34,005 bases of DNA from an uncultured Selenomonadales bacterium (GCA_900315345.1 OMYP01000018.1:1-34005), one strand, 5' to 3'; counted from the stretch's first letter, positions 1 to 8,157 are shown. Notes: generated by a model from the letters alone, not told the origin. Numbers and translations: made by a program.

Positions 1-85
1 CCTTTGTTGATGATTTCTCCAAAACCATTTTAACATGAAGCTTCACTATGGATTTTTATTTTTTGATTAACTGTTCAAGTTCATT

Positions 86-370
86 TTACAACTGACCATA
101 ATAGGAAAGCAGGATGCAGATGTCGTTCAGGATATCGTTCAGTTCCCGTTTCTGGTTCCCGTCCGCCCATACCTCGATGGCGGCGGTCGCCTGCCAGATC
201 ACGGAAGTCTTGTTCCCGACGGGACGGAAATTCATCGCCCCGAGGGTTATATACGGGAACGCACCGTCTTCCGGCACATCCCCGTACACGTTATGTTCCT
301 GCCCGTCCTTGAGCAGTTTGAATATCGCCGTCCGCAGCGGTACCTGCGGGATGTCTTTTACCAGTATCAT
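86..370 (-). CDS. DUF3168-like tail completion protein
   Basis: A 94-residue protein that resembles the DUF3168 family of small siphophage head-tail/tail-terminator proteins. These sit at the neck, between connector and tail tube. The order here (capsid, gp6-like connector, head closure, gp10-like, this gene) is the standard HK97-type order and is the main support. I chose the ATG at 370 over the longer frame starting at 409, because this ATG overlaps the stop of the preceding gene as ATGA (367-370), which implies translational coupling. The next gene, probably major tail protein, should start left of the window; bases 1-85 are AT-rich and hold no gene I can support. The family call rests on length, context and the conserved central segment, so it is moderate. 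Confidence 0.7.
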   Translation of the reverse strand: MILVKDIPQVPLRTAIFKLLKDGQEHNVYGDVPEDGAFPYITLGAMNFRPVGNKTSVIWQATAAIEVWADGNQKRELNDILNDICILLSYYGQL

Positions 371-816
371 TTCAGCGCGTCCTCCATGGATTTCACGATC
401 TTCGGCCACACCTTATCCGCCGCCGGTTTCAAAAACGGCTTCTTCGGCATCCGCCCCGTACCGACCGCGCCCCTCGCCCAGACGGTCTTTCCCTTCCAGG
501 TAAACTTCAGAACCTTCTTCCGCCGGGGCAGCGTGACCCTCAGATTGGAGCCGTATTCAACCAAGGCGGAATGGGGCGCGGTCGAAGTGACGATGCCTTC
601 CCGTTCCCCGTTCACCAGCGTACTTTTCACGCCCTTCCTCAGTCTGCCTGTCGGCCCCTTGGGAGCCAGTTCCATCGCCTTGTCCCGCACATCCTTCGTG
701 CCGTCGGCGATGACCTTGCGGATTTTCTTCTGTTTTTCCGCATCGAACTTGTCGATGTCCCGGACAGCCTTGGAGATAACAGACCCCATGTTGACTTTTA
801 TGGTAAAGGCCGTCAT
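367..816 (-). CDS. HK97 gp10-family tail completion protein
   Basis: A 149-residue basic protein of the HK97 gp10 family, which joins the completed tail to the head. It shows the usual features: an N-terminal helical part with many Lys and Asp, the AP-GPTGRLRKG segment near residue 52, and the SALVEYGS segment near residue 83 that is typical of the family. The ATG start at 816 overlaps the stop of the upstream head-closure gene (813-816, ATGA). The stop overlaps the next gene in the same way, so three neck genes form a tightly coupled translational block. I see nothing unusual in it. Confidence 0.85.
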   Translation of the reverse strand: MTAFTIKVNMGSVISKAVRDIDKFDAEKQKKIRKVIADGTKDVRDKAMELAPKGPTGRLRKGVKSTLVNGEREGIVTSTAPHSALVEYGSNLRVTLPRRKKVLKFTWKGKTVWARGAVGTGRMPKKPFLKPAADKVWPKIVKSMEDALK

Positions 817-1127
817 GGCTTTATCTCCTGGGTGGTCAGCACATATACCGCCGGGTCGGATCGGTCCACATCGATGATTTCATAGGTGTGTTCCCCTTCC
901 CGGAGGCGCCATCCCTTTTCAATGACACGGGGCCTTATGCGGATGCCCTGGGTGACGACCACCGCCGCCCCGTCATCCGCGACAGTCCCGGTGGAGACCC
1001 GCTGTTTCAAAAATTCCGCCCAGGCTTTCCCATCCTCCTCGAACGTGACCGGAGCGCCCAATCCGACATCCACGCCCAGCACTTTTTTCAGTATTGTCAC
1101 CCGGTGGCTCAGATAGCCGATTATCAT
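813..1127 (-). CDS. Phage head closure / head-tail joining protein
   Basis: A 104-residue protein matching the head-tail joining family (SPP1 gp16 / Phage_H_T_join type), which forms the stopper ring below the portal and connector. The N-terminal segment MIIGYLSHRVTI, the central EFLKQRVSTGT and the C-terminal YEIIDVDRSDP are the usual landmarks. The ATG at 1127 has a GGAGG site 9 nt upstream, in the 3' end of the preceding gene. Its stop overlaps the gp10-like gene by 4 nt. The place in the neck-gene series agrees with the call. Confidence 0.82.
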   Translation of the reverse strand: MIIGYLSHRVTILKKVLGVDVGLGAPVTFEEDGKAWAEFLKQRVSTGTVADDGAAVVVTQGIRIRPRVIEKGWRLREGEHTYEIIDVDRSDPAVYVLTTQEIKP

Positions 1128-1128
1128 C

Positions 1129-1407
1129 TCAGAACGCCTCCTTCCTCACCCCGAACAACAGGGAACGTAAAGTCAGGGTCAGGGCGTGATGGTCGGCTTC
1201 CTCCCGGTGTTCGTACAGGTACGCCACCGCATACAGGGTGGCGGTTTTGGCGGTCTCCCCCAGCGATGCAAATTCATCCGGGTCGTCGATACGGGCCACA
1301 TCCATGCAGAGTTTCTCCGCCGACTGGGACAGGCCCGTAATGAGCCCATCCTCCTCGTTGGTATCCACCCGCAGGTAGCCCTTCACTTCATCCAGTTCCA
1401 GAAGCAT
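1129..1407 (-). CDS. gp6-like head-tail connector
   Basis: A protein of about 92 residues from the HK97 gp6-like connector family, which forms the ring that docks on the portal. It opens with LELDEVKGYLRVDTNEEDG, the standard start of the family, and is largely helical. I placed the start at the ATG at 1407 (MLLELDEV), preceded by GGTGA. A GTG at 1416 and an ATG at 1413 are also possible and would add two or three residues. It ends two bases before the head closure gene begins and follows the capsid gene closely. Confidence 0.8.
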   Translation of the reverse strand: MLLELDEVKGYLRVDTNEEDGLITGLSQSAEKLCMDVARIDDPDEFASLGETAKTATLYAVAYLYEHREEADHHALTLTLRSLLFGVRKEAF

Positions 1408-1424
1408 GACCATCACCCTTTCCG

Positions 1425-2603
1425 TCAGGAGCCCTTCTTGACCTTCAGAAGCTGTACGGCTTCCGGCAGGATCAGAAGGCCGTCCACACGTTCCTTCATC
1501 ACATAACCCACCATACCGTTCCCGGCGAACAGCTCTTTCAGCTCCTGCAGGGAACGATGGCCGCGGTCACCGATGTTGTAGTAGCTGTAGTCACCAAAGG
1601 CGACGGCTACCTTACCGGCTGCCAGTTTCGGCGCGTACTGGGAAGTGCGTACAGAATACCCGACAAGGCGGTCCGGTTCCCCGGCCTGCAGGGAAGGCTG
1701 CCACAGGTAGTTCCCGTTATCGTCCTTCAGCTTACGCAACACTCCCAGGGTGCTGTCGTTGGTGATAAAGGATGCGTTTTTGCGATACGGGCGTTTCAGC
1801 TTGTAGACCAGGTCGATGACATCATCTGCCTTGATATCCACGGTATCGATGGTCAGGCCGGTCTGTGCATCCGTGAACAGTCCCTTCGGTTTACCCACGC
1901 CATCCCCGTTCAGGAATGCATCTTCTTCCGCGTTGGCGATCGCCTTGCCAAACTGCGTGATAATGAAGCTTTCCAGGTTGAACGCATTGTCATACAGCAG
2001 TTCCTCGGTGATTTTGATGGCCACATGGAGCTTATGGGCATCCATCAGCTTCTGGTCGAAGGTCGCATCGCCGAAGGTCAGCGCGCCGCCCTCCTCGATC
2101 CAGGATGCCGCCGGTTTGGTCGCCGCGATATTAATTTTGTGTTCCCCGCTGGTGGTGATCTTGGTTGCAAGACCACGCAGGATGTTTTCCTCATCCAGCA
2201 CATCCACCAAGCGGCGGTCATATTCGTCCGGCACCAGGTAACCGCCGCTGGCGTCCACGCCTTCCTGTAATACGTTGGAAACGGTACGGAAGTTGCTCCT
2301 CAACGCCGTCAGCATCGCCATGCGGTATTCATCAGAGGCCGTGCCTTTCTTTTCCGGTACTCCCGGATTCCCTACCAGAGGTTTACCGACAGGCATCGCC
2401 AGCTTTTTGTCCAGCTCCGCCTGTTTTTCCAGCCGGTCGATGGTCTTGGTCATCTCCGCGATGTCCGTTTCCATCTTTTCATAGGCTTCCGCATCGGCGG
2501 CAGCCATCTTGCCGTCCGCGTCCGTGTGGTCTGTAAGGAACTTCTTCGTTTCTTCCCACAGGTTCGCGCGTTTGGTCTTCAGTTCGATAATGCTCATAGC
2601 CAT
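1425..2603 (-). CDS. Major capsid protein, HK97 fold
   Basis: A 392-residue HK97-type major capsid protein that assembles the icosahedral head. Residues 1-110 are a charged, coiled-coil-rich delta/scaffold-like domain (many Glu, Lys, Asp), expected to be removed by the protease encoded just upstream. The mature domain begins near the segment that reads EGVDASGGYLVPDEY (about 115-129), a hallmark of the family, followed by the P-domain and the C-terminal AFGDYSYYNIGDRG stretch. The ATG at 2603 has AGGAGG 8 nt upstream. A hairpin with a T-run lies between it and the protease gene, so capsid expression may be set separately from protease. Confidence 0.95.
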   Translation of the reverse strand: MAMSIIELKTKRANLWEETKKFLTDHTDADGKMAAADAEAYEKMETDIAEMTKTIDRLEKQAELDKKLAMPVGKPLVGNPGVPEKKGTASDEYRMAMLTALRSNFRTVSNVLQEGVDASGGYLVPDEYDRRLVDVLDEENILRGLATKITTSGEHKINIAATKPAASWIEEGGALTFGDATFDQKLMDAHKLHVAIKITEELLYDNAFNLESFIITQFGKAIANAEEDAFLNGDGVGKPKGLFTDAQTGLTIDTVDIKADDVIDLVYKLKRPYRKNASFITNDSTLGVLRKLKDDNGNYLWQPSLQAGEPDRLVGYSVRTSQYAPKLAAGKVAVAFGDYSYYNIGDRGHRSLQELKELFAGNGMVGYVMKERVDGLLILPEAVQLLKVKKGS

Positions 2604-2616
2604 AGTTTTTTCCTCC

Positions 2617-3318
2617 TTAATGACGCAATAAAAAAAGCCGCTCTTTCAGCGGCTCCACAGAAACCCGTGTGTCGGGTTCCGGTTCTGGTTTATCAAATTT
2701 TCCTAAAAACGAGTTCAGCACGAGGGTCTTGGAATACAGCATCGCGTCCGTCTCTTCCGGTTTGCCGGAGCCGTCCGCGTAGAGGATGTCATCCGCAAAT
2801 CCCAGCTCCACCGCCTTTTTGGCGTTGAACCAGGTCTCGGCGTCCATCATGTGTGAGATCTTTGTCCGGGACTGGCCCGTCTTCAGTTCGTAAGCGTTGA
2901 TGATGCTCTCCTTGATCTCCCCCAGCATGTCCATGGCCTGCTGCATGACCTTCTGGTCGCCCATGGCCACGGTCATCGGGTTATGGATCATCATCATGGC
3001 CACCGGGGACATGGAAATCTTATTTCCCGCCATGGCGATGACCGAAGCAGCCGAAGCCGCCAGCCCATCGATACGGACATCCACGTTGCCGGGGTACTCC
3101 ATCAGCATGTTATAGATCTGGGCTGCAGCGAACACATCCCCGCCGGGGGAGTTGATCCATACGGTGATGTCCCCCTCACAGGATGAAAGCTCATCACGAA
3201 AAAGACCCGGTGTGACTTCATCGCCATACCAGGTCTCATCGGAAATCTGCCCGTTTAATACCAGAATGCGGCCCCCCGTATCTTCGTTCCGCACCCAGTT
3301 CCAGAATTTTCGTTTCAT
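2617..3318 (-). CDS. ClpP-type head maturation protease
   Basis: A 233-residue serine protease of the ClpP/S14 family that matures the capsid inside the prohead. INSPGGDVFAA (55-65) is the oxyanion-strand region. Ser89 in GLAASAAS is the expected nucleophile and His112 in MMIHNP the general base; Asp159 in MMDAETW is a candidate third residue, which I could not fix by alignment. The ATG at 3318 overlaps the portal stop (ATGA). The last codons encode a hairpin followed by seven T residues in the mRNA sense, so the gene's 3' end doubles as a terminator-like structure. Confidence 0.93.
   Translation of the reverse strand: MKRKFWNWVRNEDTGGRILVLNGQISDETWYGDEVTPGLFRDELSSCEGDITVWINSPGGDVFAAAQIYNMLMEYPGNVDVRIDGLAASAASVIAMAGNKISMSPVAMMMIHNPMTVAMGDQKVMQQAMDMLGEIKESIINAYELKTGQSRTKISHMMDAETWFNAKKAVELGFADDILYADGSGKPEETDAMLYSKTLVLNSFLGKFDKPEPEPDTRVSVEPLKERLFLLRH
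2630..2654 (-). terminator. Hairpin with T-run inside the 3' end of the protease gene
   Basis: On the minus strand, AGCCGCT (2654-2648) pairs perfectly with AGCGGCT (2642-2636) around a 5-nt loop and is followed by TTTTTTTATT. It lies within the last codons of the protease gene, about 30 nt before the capsid start. It could be an intrinsic terminator that sets the protease:capsid ratio, or a processing/stability element. The stem has only 7 pairs, so efficiency may be partial. Confidence 0.6.
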
Positions 3319-4586
3319 TGGTTGTTACCTCCGTTATTTTCTTTCACCTGCTGCCGGTTGGCGAACAGCCCCGCGTCCTTCAGCTTGGTCATGTTCCCGT
3401 TGATCAGGTACAGGTTGCCACCCTCTTCTTCCGATATCGGGTTGAGGTTTTCCATCTCCCGGATGTCGTTGGCGGACAGCCACCCGTTCTGCCTGCCCAC
3501 CGCATAACCGTTCATCCGGCTCTGGTAATCACCCCGGAGCAATCCGTCCACATTGAACTTGATGAAATAGTGCTGTTTTTCCGATGGCAGCAAGAGTGCT
3601 TTATGCATCGCCTGTTCCCAGCGGATGACCCAGGGGTTCAGCGTGTACTTCACAAATTCCAGGGACTGCTGCTCAATATTGGAGAAACTGGATTTTTCCA
3701 AATCCCCTACCATATGCGGTGGCACCCGGAATATCCGGGCAATCTCATCGATCTGAAACTTTCTTGTTTCCAGGAACTGCGCCTCATTGGGCGAGATGGA
3801 CATAGGCTTGTAGGTCATGCCCTCTTCCAGCACCGCCACGTTATGACTGTTCTTCCCGGAGAACTGGGCATGCCAGCTCTGCCGTAATTTTTCCGGATCT
3901 TTCACCACGCCGGGGTGTTCCAACAGCCCGCTGGGCGTCGCCCCGTTGGCAAAGAAGGTCGAGCCGAACTCCTCTGCCGCCATGGACATGCCGATAGCAT
4001 TTTTTGCCATGGCAATCGGGCTATAACCGATAAGGCCGTCATACCCAAGGCCGGGGATATGCAGCACCTGGTCGGGCCGGAGCGTCACCTGTTCATACCG
4101 CTGTTTCCCGCCAAACTCGTCCAGGTAGCGGGTGTAGGTGTAGACAAGCTGTCCATCCTTGTCCCGGCTGACATCCATCCTGTCCGGCAACAGAGGATAC
4201 AGCCATTTCACCCTGCCCAGCCCGTCTCGGATGATCTGGGCATAGGCATTGCCGTATAAAAGCAAATGCCCCATGAGGGTCTCCCGGAAGATGAAGCTGG
4301 TCATCTCCGGGTTCGGCTCGTCATGAAGCAAGGGGTACAGCGGATGGTTCGGCACCATCTCTTTGCCCTGATCTTTGTATCGGTACACATGTAGCGGCAG
4401 GCCCGCGATGGATTCTGCCAGAATTCGTACGCAGGCATACACTGCCGTGACCTGCATGGCCGTGCGCTGGTTCACCGTCTGCCCTGCCGCGCTCCGTCCA
4501 AAGTAGTACTGCAGGGTGCCGGATAATGAGTCTTTAGGTTTGTCTCTCGAATGGAAAAACTTTTCAAAAAAGCGGAGCATTTTCAT
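3315..4586 (-). CDS. Phage portal protein, HK97 family
   Basis: A 423-residue portal protein, the dodecameric DNA gate at the head vertex and docking site for the terminase. The N-terminus (Y..GRSAAGQTVNQRTAMQ, then VYACVRILAESIAGLPLHVYR) is the family signature. The segment PHMVGDLEKSSFSNIEQQ (about residues 290-307) is the conserved stem/wing motif. It is followed at the 3' end by the ATGA overlap with the protease. Upstream, instead of the usual direct contact with TerL, an inserted phospholipase-D-fold gene separates the two. Length and motifs are normal. Confidence 0.95.
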   Translation of the reverse strand: MKMLRFFEKFFHSRDKPKDSLSGTLQYYFGRSAAGQTVNQRTAMQVTAVYACVRILAESIAGLPLHVYRYKDQGKEMVPNHPLYPLLHDEPNPEMTSFIFRETLMGHLLLYGNAYAQIIRDGLGRVKWLYPLLPDRMDVSRDKDGQLVYTYTRYLDEFGGKQRYEQVTLRPDQVLHIPGLGYDGLIGYSPIAMAKNAIGMSMAAEEFGSTFFANGATPSGLLEHPGVVKDPEKLRQSWHAQFSGKNSHNVAVLEEGMTYKPMSISPNEAQFLETRKFQIDEIARIFRVPPHMVGDLEKSSFSNIEQQSLEFVKYTLNPWVIRWEQAMHKALLLPSEKQHYFIKFNVDGLLRGDYQSRMNGYAVGRQNGWLSANDIREMENLNPISEEEGGNLYLINGNMTKLKDAGLFANRQQVKENNGGNNQ

Positions 4587-4602
4587 GATTCCTCCTTAAC
4601 CC

Positions 4603-5049
4603 TTACAAAGCAACCTTAAGATATTTACTTAAGGCGTTCAGATAAAAATCATATGCTGTCCTACTGTGAACCCCAATAGTCTGCTCAAACCATCCGCTAC
4701 TTCCAAAATTAGCCGATGACAGCCAAACGGTCTGAGGTTCAACCAATACAATTTTTGCGTGTACATCCGGTTTTAAGTAAATTTTCAATGATGGATATAT
4801 CGCTTTAAGTTGCATCGCTTTCTTTCTAAATTTTTCATGAGCGATAATGGTTACACTTTCGGAACGCTTGTCCAGTATCTTTTGGATATAATCAATGTCA
4901 GGCAAAGAGTATGTGCAAATGATTACTTTGCCGGATATGTTACCAATTTGGCTGAGTCTTGTATTCCAAGTCGATGCAGATGCGGAAACATACAGCTTTG
5001 CATCATGCAACTTGACAGCTAGTCCACCGCCATCTGTTTTAAAGGGCAT
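4603..5049 (-). CDS. Single-domain phospholipase-D-fold protein (putative nuclease)
   Basis: About 148 residues with one PLD-like half-site. The C-terminal third carries VHAKIVLVE (the H-x-K of an HKD motif) followed by the WLSSANFGSSGW segment typical of PLD-superfamily nucleases. A single motif suggests that it works as a dimer, as in Nuc-type endonucleases. The canonical Asp after H-x-K-x4 is not evident (E in VLVE), so activity is uncertain. The best start is the ATG at 5049, with AGGAGG 6 nt upstream; an ATG at 5055 and a TTG at 5070 are poorly spaced. It sits between terL and portal, where most HK97-type phages have no such gene, and is visibly more AT-rich than both neighbours. I infer an acquired cargo (moron) gene. 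Confidence 0.7.
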   Translation of the reverse strand: MPFKTDGGGLAVKLHDAKLYVSASASTWNTRLSQIGNISGKVIICTYSLPDIDYIQKILDKRSESVTIIAHEKFRKKAMQLKAIYPSLKIYLKPDVHAKIVLVEPQTVWLSSANFGSSGWFEQTIGVHSRTAYDFYLNALSKYLKVAL

Positions 5050-5083
5050 TTTCATCCTCCTCTTATCCAATAAACTGTATTGT

Positions 5084-6703
5084 TTACAACATCAGTATCC
5101 CCCTGCCATCATATACACTCTCACCGCTATCGTTCCCGCAGCGGATCGCTCTGTCTAGTGCCATGACCGTAGCCACCACACCATCAATCTTCTCTGTAGA
5201 TTTTTCCTTGTCCGGTTTGATATTCCCGGCCGGGTCAGTCTTGATGAAAATATTGTCCATCATCCACCGCAGGACAGGCTGCCCGTCATGGGCAATCCGC
5301 TGTTCCAACGTCAGCTTCATCAGTTCCTTGGTCGGCGGGCTCATATCCTTGAAACCCTGCCCGAAAGGAACCACGGTGAAGCCCATCCCTTCCAGGTTCT
5401 GCACCATCTGCACAGCGCCCCAGCGGTCAAAGGCAATCTCCCGGATGTGAAACCGCTCACCTAACTTTTCAATGAACTTTTCAATGTAACCATAATGCAC
5501 CACATTACCTTCCGTGGTCTGCAGGAAACCCTGCCGTTCCCATACATCATAGGGAACATGGTCACGGCGTACCCGCAGTTCCAGGTTCTCTTCTGGTATC
5601 CAGAAGAAGGAAAGAACCTGGAATTTGTCATCTTCGTCCAAAGGCGGGAACACCAGCACGAAGGCCGTGATGTCCGTGGTACTGGACAGGTCCAAGCCGC
5701 CGTAACAGATGCGCCCCTCCAGCTCATCCGCATCCACCGGAAACGCGCAGGCATCCCACTTGTCCATAGGCATCCAGCGGATGCTCTGCTTCACCCATTG
5801 GTTAAGCCGGAGCTGGCGGAAAGCGTTCTCCTCTCCTGGGTTCTGCCTTGCGGAGTTGAAGGCGTCCTTCACCTTTTCCAAGGCCACCGTGATACCTAGG
5901 GACGGGTTCGCTTTCTTCCACACCTTCGGGTCCGACCAGTCCTCACTCTCCTCCGCGCCATAGATAACGGGATAAAAGGTCTGGTCTATCTTCCGGCCTT
6001 CCAAGATATCCTTCGCCTTCTGGTGGGTCTCATAGCAGATGCTGTGAGTATCGGTGCCTGCCGTGGTAATCAAAAAGTACAAAGGCTGCATCCGGGCATC
6101 GCCGGAGCCCTTTGTCATGACATCGAACAATTTCCGGTTCGGCTGGGTATGCAGCTCATCGAATATGACCCCGCTGACATTAAAACCGTGCTTGGAATAG
6201 GCATCTGCCGACAGGACCTGGTAAAAACTGTTGGTAGGAAGATATATCAGCCGCTTCTGCGATGCCAGTATCTTCACCCGTTTGTTCAGCGACGGGCACA
6301 TCCGAACCATATCTGCAGCCACCTCAAACACGATGGAGGCCTGCTGGCGGTCTGCCGCGCAGCCGTACACCTCTGCCCGTTCCTCCCCGTCACCACAGCA
6401 CAACAGCAGTGCGACCGCTGCAGCCAGTTCGCTCTTGCCCTGTTTCTTGGGTATCTCGATATAGGCAGTCGTGAACTGGCGGTAGCCGTCCGGCTTCAGA
6501 ATACCAAAGATGTCGCGGATGATGCGTTCCTGCCAGTCGATGAGTTCAAACGGCTTTCCGGCCCATGTGCCTTTTGTGTGTTTAAGGCACTGTATGAACT
6601 GTACCGCATAATCCGCGTGGGCCTTGCTGTACTTCGACCCCTTCGCCATAAACTTTGTCGGTTTGTATCCCCTCAGTTTCCGCAATGACCTCACCCCCCC
6701 CAA
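5084..6703 (-). CDS. Terminase large subunit
   Basis: A 539-residue terminase ATPase/nuclease that drives DNA into the prohead and cuts the concatemer. The Walker A-like motif is PKKQGKS (85-91), Walker B with the catalytic Glu is GVIFDELH (178-185), and the nuclease domain begins with GGLDLSSTTD, in which Asp338 is the first metal ligand. The start is uncertain: 6703 is a TTG, while a GTG at 6694 and a TTG about six codons in are alternatives, all next to a G8 run on the coding strand. It is separated from the small subunit by about 2.9 kb of other genes, and a terminator hairpin lies just before it, so it may have its own promoter or depend on read-through. Confidence 0.95.
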   Translation of the reverse strand: MGGVRSLRKLRGYKPTKFMAKGSKYSKAHADYAVQFIQCLKHTKGTWAGKPFELIDWQERIIRDIFGILKPDGYRQFTTAYIEIPKKQGKSELAAAVALLLCCGDGEERAEVYGCAADRQQASIVFEVAADMVRMCPSLNKRVKILASQKRLIYLPTNSFYQVLSADAYSKHGFNVSGVIFDELHTQPNRKLFDVMTKGSGDARMQPLYFLITTAGTDTHSICYETHQKAKDILEGRKIDQTFYPVIYGAEESEDWSDPKVWKKANPSLGITVALEKVKDAFNSARQNPGEENAFRQLRLNQWVKQSIRWMPMDKWDACAFPVDADELEGRICYGGLDLSSTTDITAFVLVFPPLDEDDKFQVLSFFWIPEENLELRVRRDHVPYDVWERQGFLQTTEGNVVHYGYIEKFIEKLGERFHIREIAFDRWGAVQMVQNLEGMGFTVVPFGQGFKDMSPPTKELMKLTLEQRIAHDGQPVLRWMMDNIFIKTDPAGNIKPDKEKSTEKIDGVVATVMALDRAIRCGNDSGESVYDGRGILML

Positions 6704-6706
6704 CCA

Positions 6707-6736
6707 AAAAAGGCTCCCGTTATGGAAGCCTTCTTT
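6707..6736. terminator. Intrinsic terminator between DUF5049 gene and terL
   Basis: AGGCTCCC (6711-6718) pairs with GGAAGCCT (6724-6731), 8 pairs on the minus strand with one G-T wobble, around a 5-nt loop. It has a run of T on both strands, TTTTTT after the minus-strand stem and TTCTTTTTT after the plus-strand stem, so it could act in both directions. It ends only a few bases before the terL start, an odd place in a phage packaging operon. Confidence 0.7.
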
Positions 6737-6745
6737 TTTATTCTT

Positions 6746-7141
6746 TTACAGCAGGTCGACCAGAATCTCCAGTTCGTGTTCCAACCGTTCCAGTTCCTGT
6801 TGAATGCATTTCATCCGGAATCCATTCCGGCACTGACGCCCTTCCCGTTGCAGGCCGGCGATTTCCGCCTTCCGGCGGAGGATGATGCTTTCCACATCGT
6901 CCTCGCCTTCCATCACGGTGGCGTAGTCCTTTTCAAACCGGGTCTTCGCGGCTTCCCGCCTGGACTTCTCATCTCCGTGCAGGATGAAGTTCACGTATTC
7001 GCCCTTGTTCTCTTCGATGAAGATCACCATCTCGTAAAATCCCATCTTCAGCCCGATGCGCTGCACCGTGTAAATATCAAACATGTTGGTCTTGCCCGTT
7101 TCCCGGACCTTCAGAATCTGCTCCCTCACCTTATCTGTCAT
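6746..7141 (-). CDS. DUF5049-type protein with C-terminal coiled coil
   Basis: A 131-residue protein whose first 55 residues (MTDKVREQILKVRETG..NMFD...VQRIA-like...YVNFILHG) match DUF5049, a small family found beside terminase genes in Bacillota phages. The rest is a charged predicted coiled coil (RRKAEIAGLQ..., ELERLEHELEILVDL) ending the protein. Function is unknown; position suggests a packaging accessory role. The ATG at 7141 has GAGGTG upstream and overlaps the end of the DUF4314 gene by 11 nt, showing coupling. I saw no catalytic motif. Confidence 0.7.
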   Translation of the reverse strand: MTDKVREQILKVRETGKTNMFDIYTVQRIGLKMGFYEMVIFIEENKGEYVNFILHGDEKSRREAAKTRFEKDYATVMEGEDDVESIILRRKAEIAGLQREGRQCRNGFRMKCIQQELERLEHELEILVDLL

Positions 7142-7373
7142 CGTTCTGCACCTCGCTTATCTTCCGTACCACGTCCTCACCGTACACTACATTGAGGCCG
7201 GAACCGTTTTCCCATCGCATCAGCAGGCTGCCGGTGTCGTCAACCCCGATGACCGTACCTTTGGTGCCCGGAGACGGGGCCTGCCGGTCATCCATGCTGA
7301 CCAGCTCGACCCGCGTCCCTTTCGGGAATTCGTTTCTGATCTGCTTTACCGTCTCTCTGCTCGGGAACATCAT
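7131..7373 (-). CDS. DUF4314-family protein
   Basis: An 80-residue protein matching DUF4314. The N-terminal helix FPSRETVKQIRNEFPKGTRV is followed by a small beta-barrel-like domain (GTKGTVIGVDDTGSLLMRWE, with GSGLNVVYGEDVV at the end) resembling SH3/KOW-like folds. Members are common in phage packaging and accessory regions and have no known role. The ATG at 7373 has AGGAGG 6 nt upstream, embedded in the end of the preceding gene, so the two are translationally coupled. Confidence 0.75.
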   Translation of the reverse strand: MMFPSRETVKQIRNEFPKGTRVELVSMDDRQAPSPGTKGTVIGVDDTGSLLMRWENGSGLNVVYGEDVVRKISEVQNDDR

Positions 7374-7374
7374 C

Positions 7375-8094
7375 TTACGCCTCCTGTTCTGCCACTTCGG
7401 CCTTTTCCTCTTCCGGCGTGCGGAATGCGGAGGAACCTTCCAGCCTCTCTAAAAGCCGTTTGCGAATCTCCTTGTATTCCGCTCCGATGTACCCCAAACG
7501 AAGAAGGAAGCACCGGAATGCGTATTTCTCATTCGGTACTTCCTTTTCTTTTGCCGTGATCCGTTTTGCGTTTTTTGCCATCCGGCAGAGCGCCGTGATG
7601 AAGTGCATGACCGCCATGCTCTCCCCGCTCCCGAGCATCCGCTTGAACCAGGGGAACACCACCCTGTCTTCCGTAAGGATCACGATGGGGTCTTCGCAGT
7701 CCAGCGCCTTTTTAATCAGTCCCGCCTTGCTGGCGATGAGTTTTTCGAGGTTGTCGACCTGCGTTTCCGTGAAGTCTTCCCTCGGCATCGTCAGTGTCCA
7801 GGAATCCGTGGTCGTCTCTTCCTCCACCGGGGTTTCGGTTTCTTCAACCTTGGGTTCTTCCGCCGGCTCCGGCATCTCAATCCCGAATCCCTGTTCCCGG
7901 AGGGCGGCGGCCAGGTTCTTCATCCCTGCTTCGTCTTCCGTGGTGATGCTGCCGTCCCGTTCCACCATGTAGTTCCCCACCGTGTAGGTGAAGGCCGGTG
8001 CGCCGTTGTACTTTGCGGCCTGCCCGGTAATCCCGGCGATGGCCTTTACCAGGTTCTTTCTGTCCTTGCCCTGTGCGTTTGTCTTTGCGTTCAT
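7375..8094 (-). CDS. Phage protein of the so-called virulence-related family, function unknown
   Basis: 239 residues from the ATG at 8094, chosen because a strong AAAGGAGGT site lies 9 nt upstream; the longer frame to 8157 lacks one. The N-terminal domain (about 1-75: NLVKAIAGITGQAAKYNGAPAF..) is followed by an acidic, Pro/Glu-rich linker (about 76-105), then a helical C-terminal domain (about 108-225) containing DFTETQVDNLEKLIASKAGL. Similar two-part proteins in Bacillota phages are often labelled virulence-associated without experimental support, so I give no function. It has a good promoter upstream and leads a three-gene group with the DUF4314 and DUF5049 genes. Confidence 0.6.
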   Translation of the reverse strand: MNAKTNAQGKDRKNLVKAIAGITGQAAKYNGAPAFTYTVGNYMVERDGSITTEDEAGMKNLAAALREQGFGIEMPEPAEEPKVEETETPVEEETTTDSWTLTMPREDFTETQVDNLEKLIASKAGLIKKALDCEDPIVILTEDRVVFPWFKRMLGSGESMAVMHFITALCRMAKNAKRITAKEKEVPNEKYAFRCFLLRLGYIGAEYKEIRKRLLERLEGSSAFRTPEEEKAEVAEQEA

Positions 8095-8126
8095 CTTTGT
8101 GAACCTCCTTTGTTCTTTGGTTAGTG

Positions 8127-8157
8127 TATATATCACTCTAAACGCACATAAAGTCAA
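8127..8157 (-). promoter_or_regulatory. Sigma70-type promoter before the 7375-8094 gene
   Basis: On the minus strand, TTGACT (8157-8152) is followed after 19 nt by TATATA (8132-8127). It lies in a markedly AT-rich 117-bp gap between the methyltransferase stop and the strong ribosome site of the next gene. The spacing is slightly long, but both boxes are good and this is the only non-coding gap of any size in the packaging region. Confidence 0.55.
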
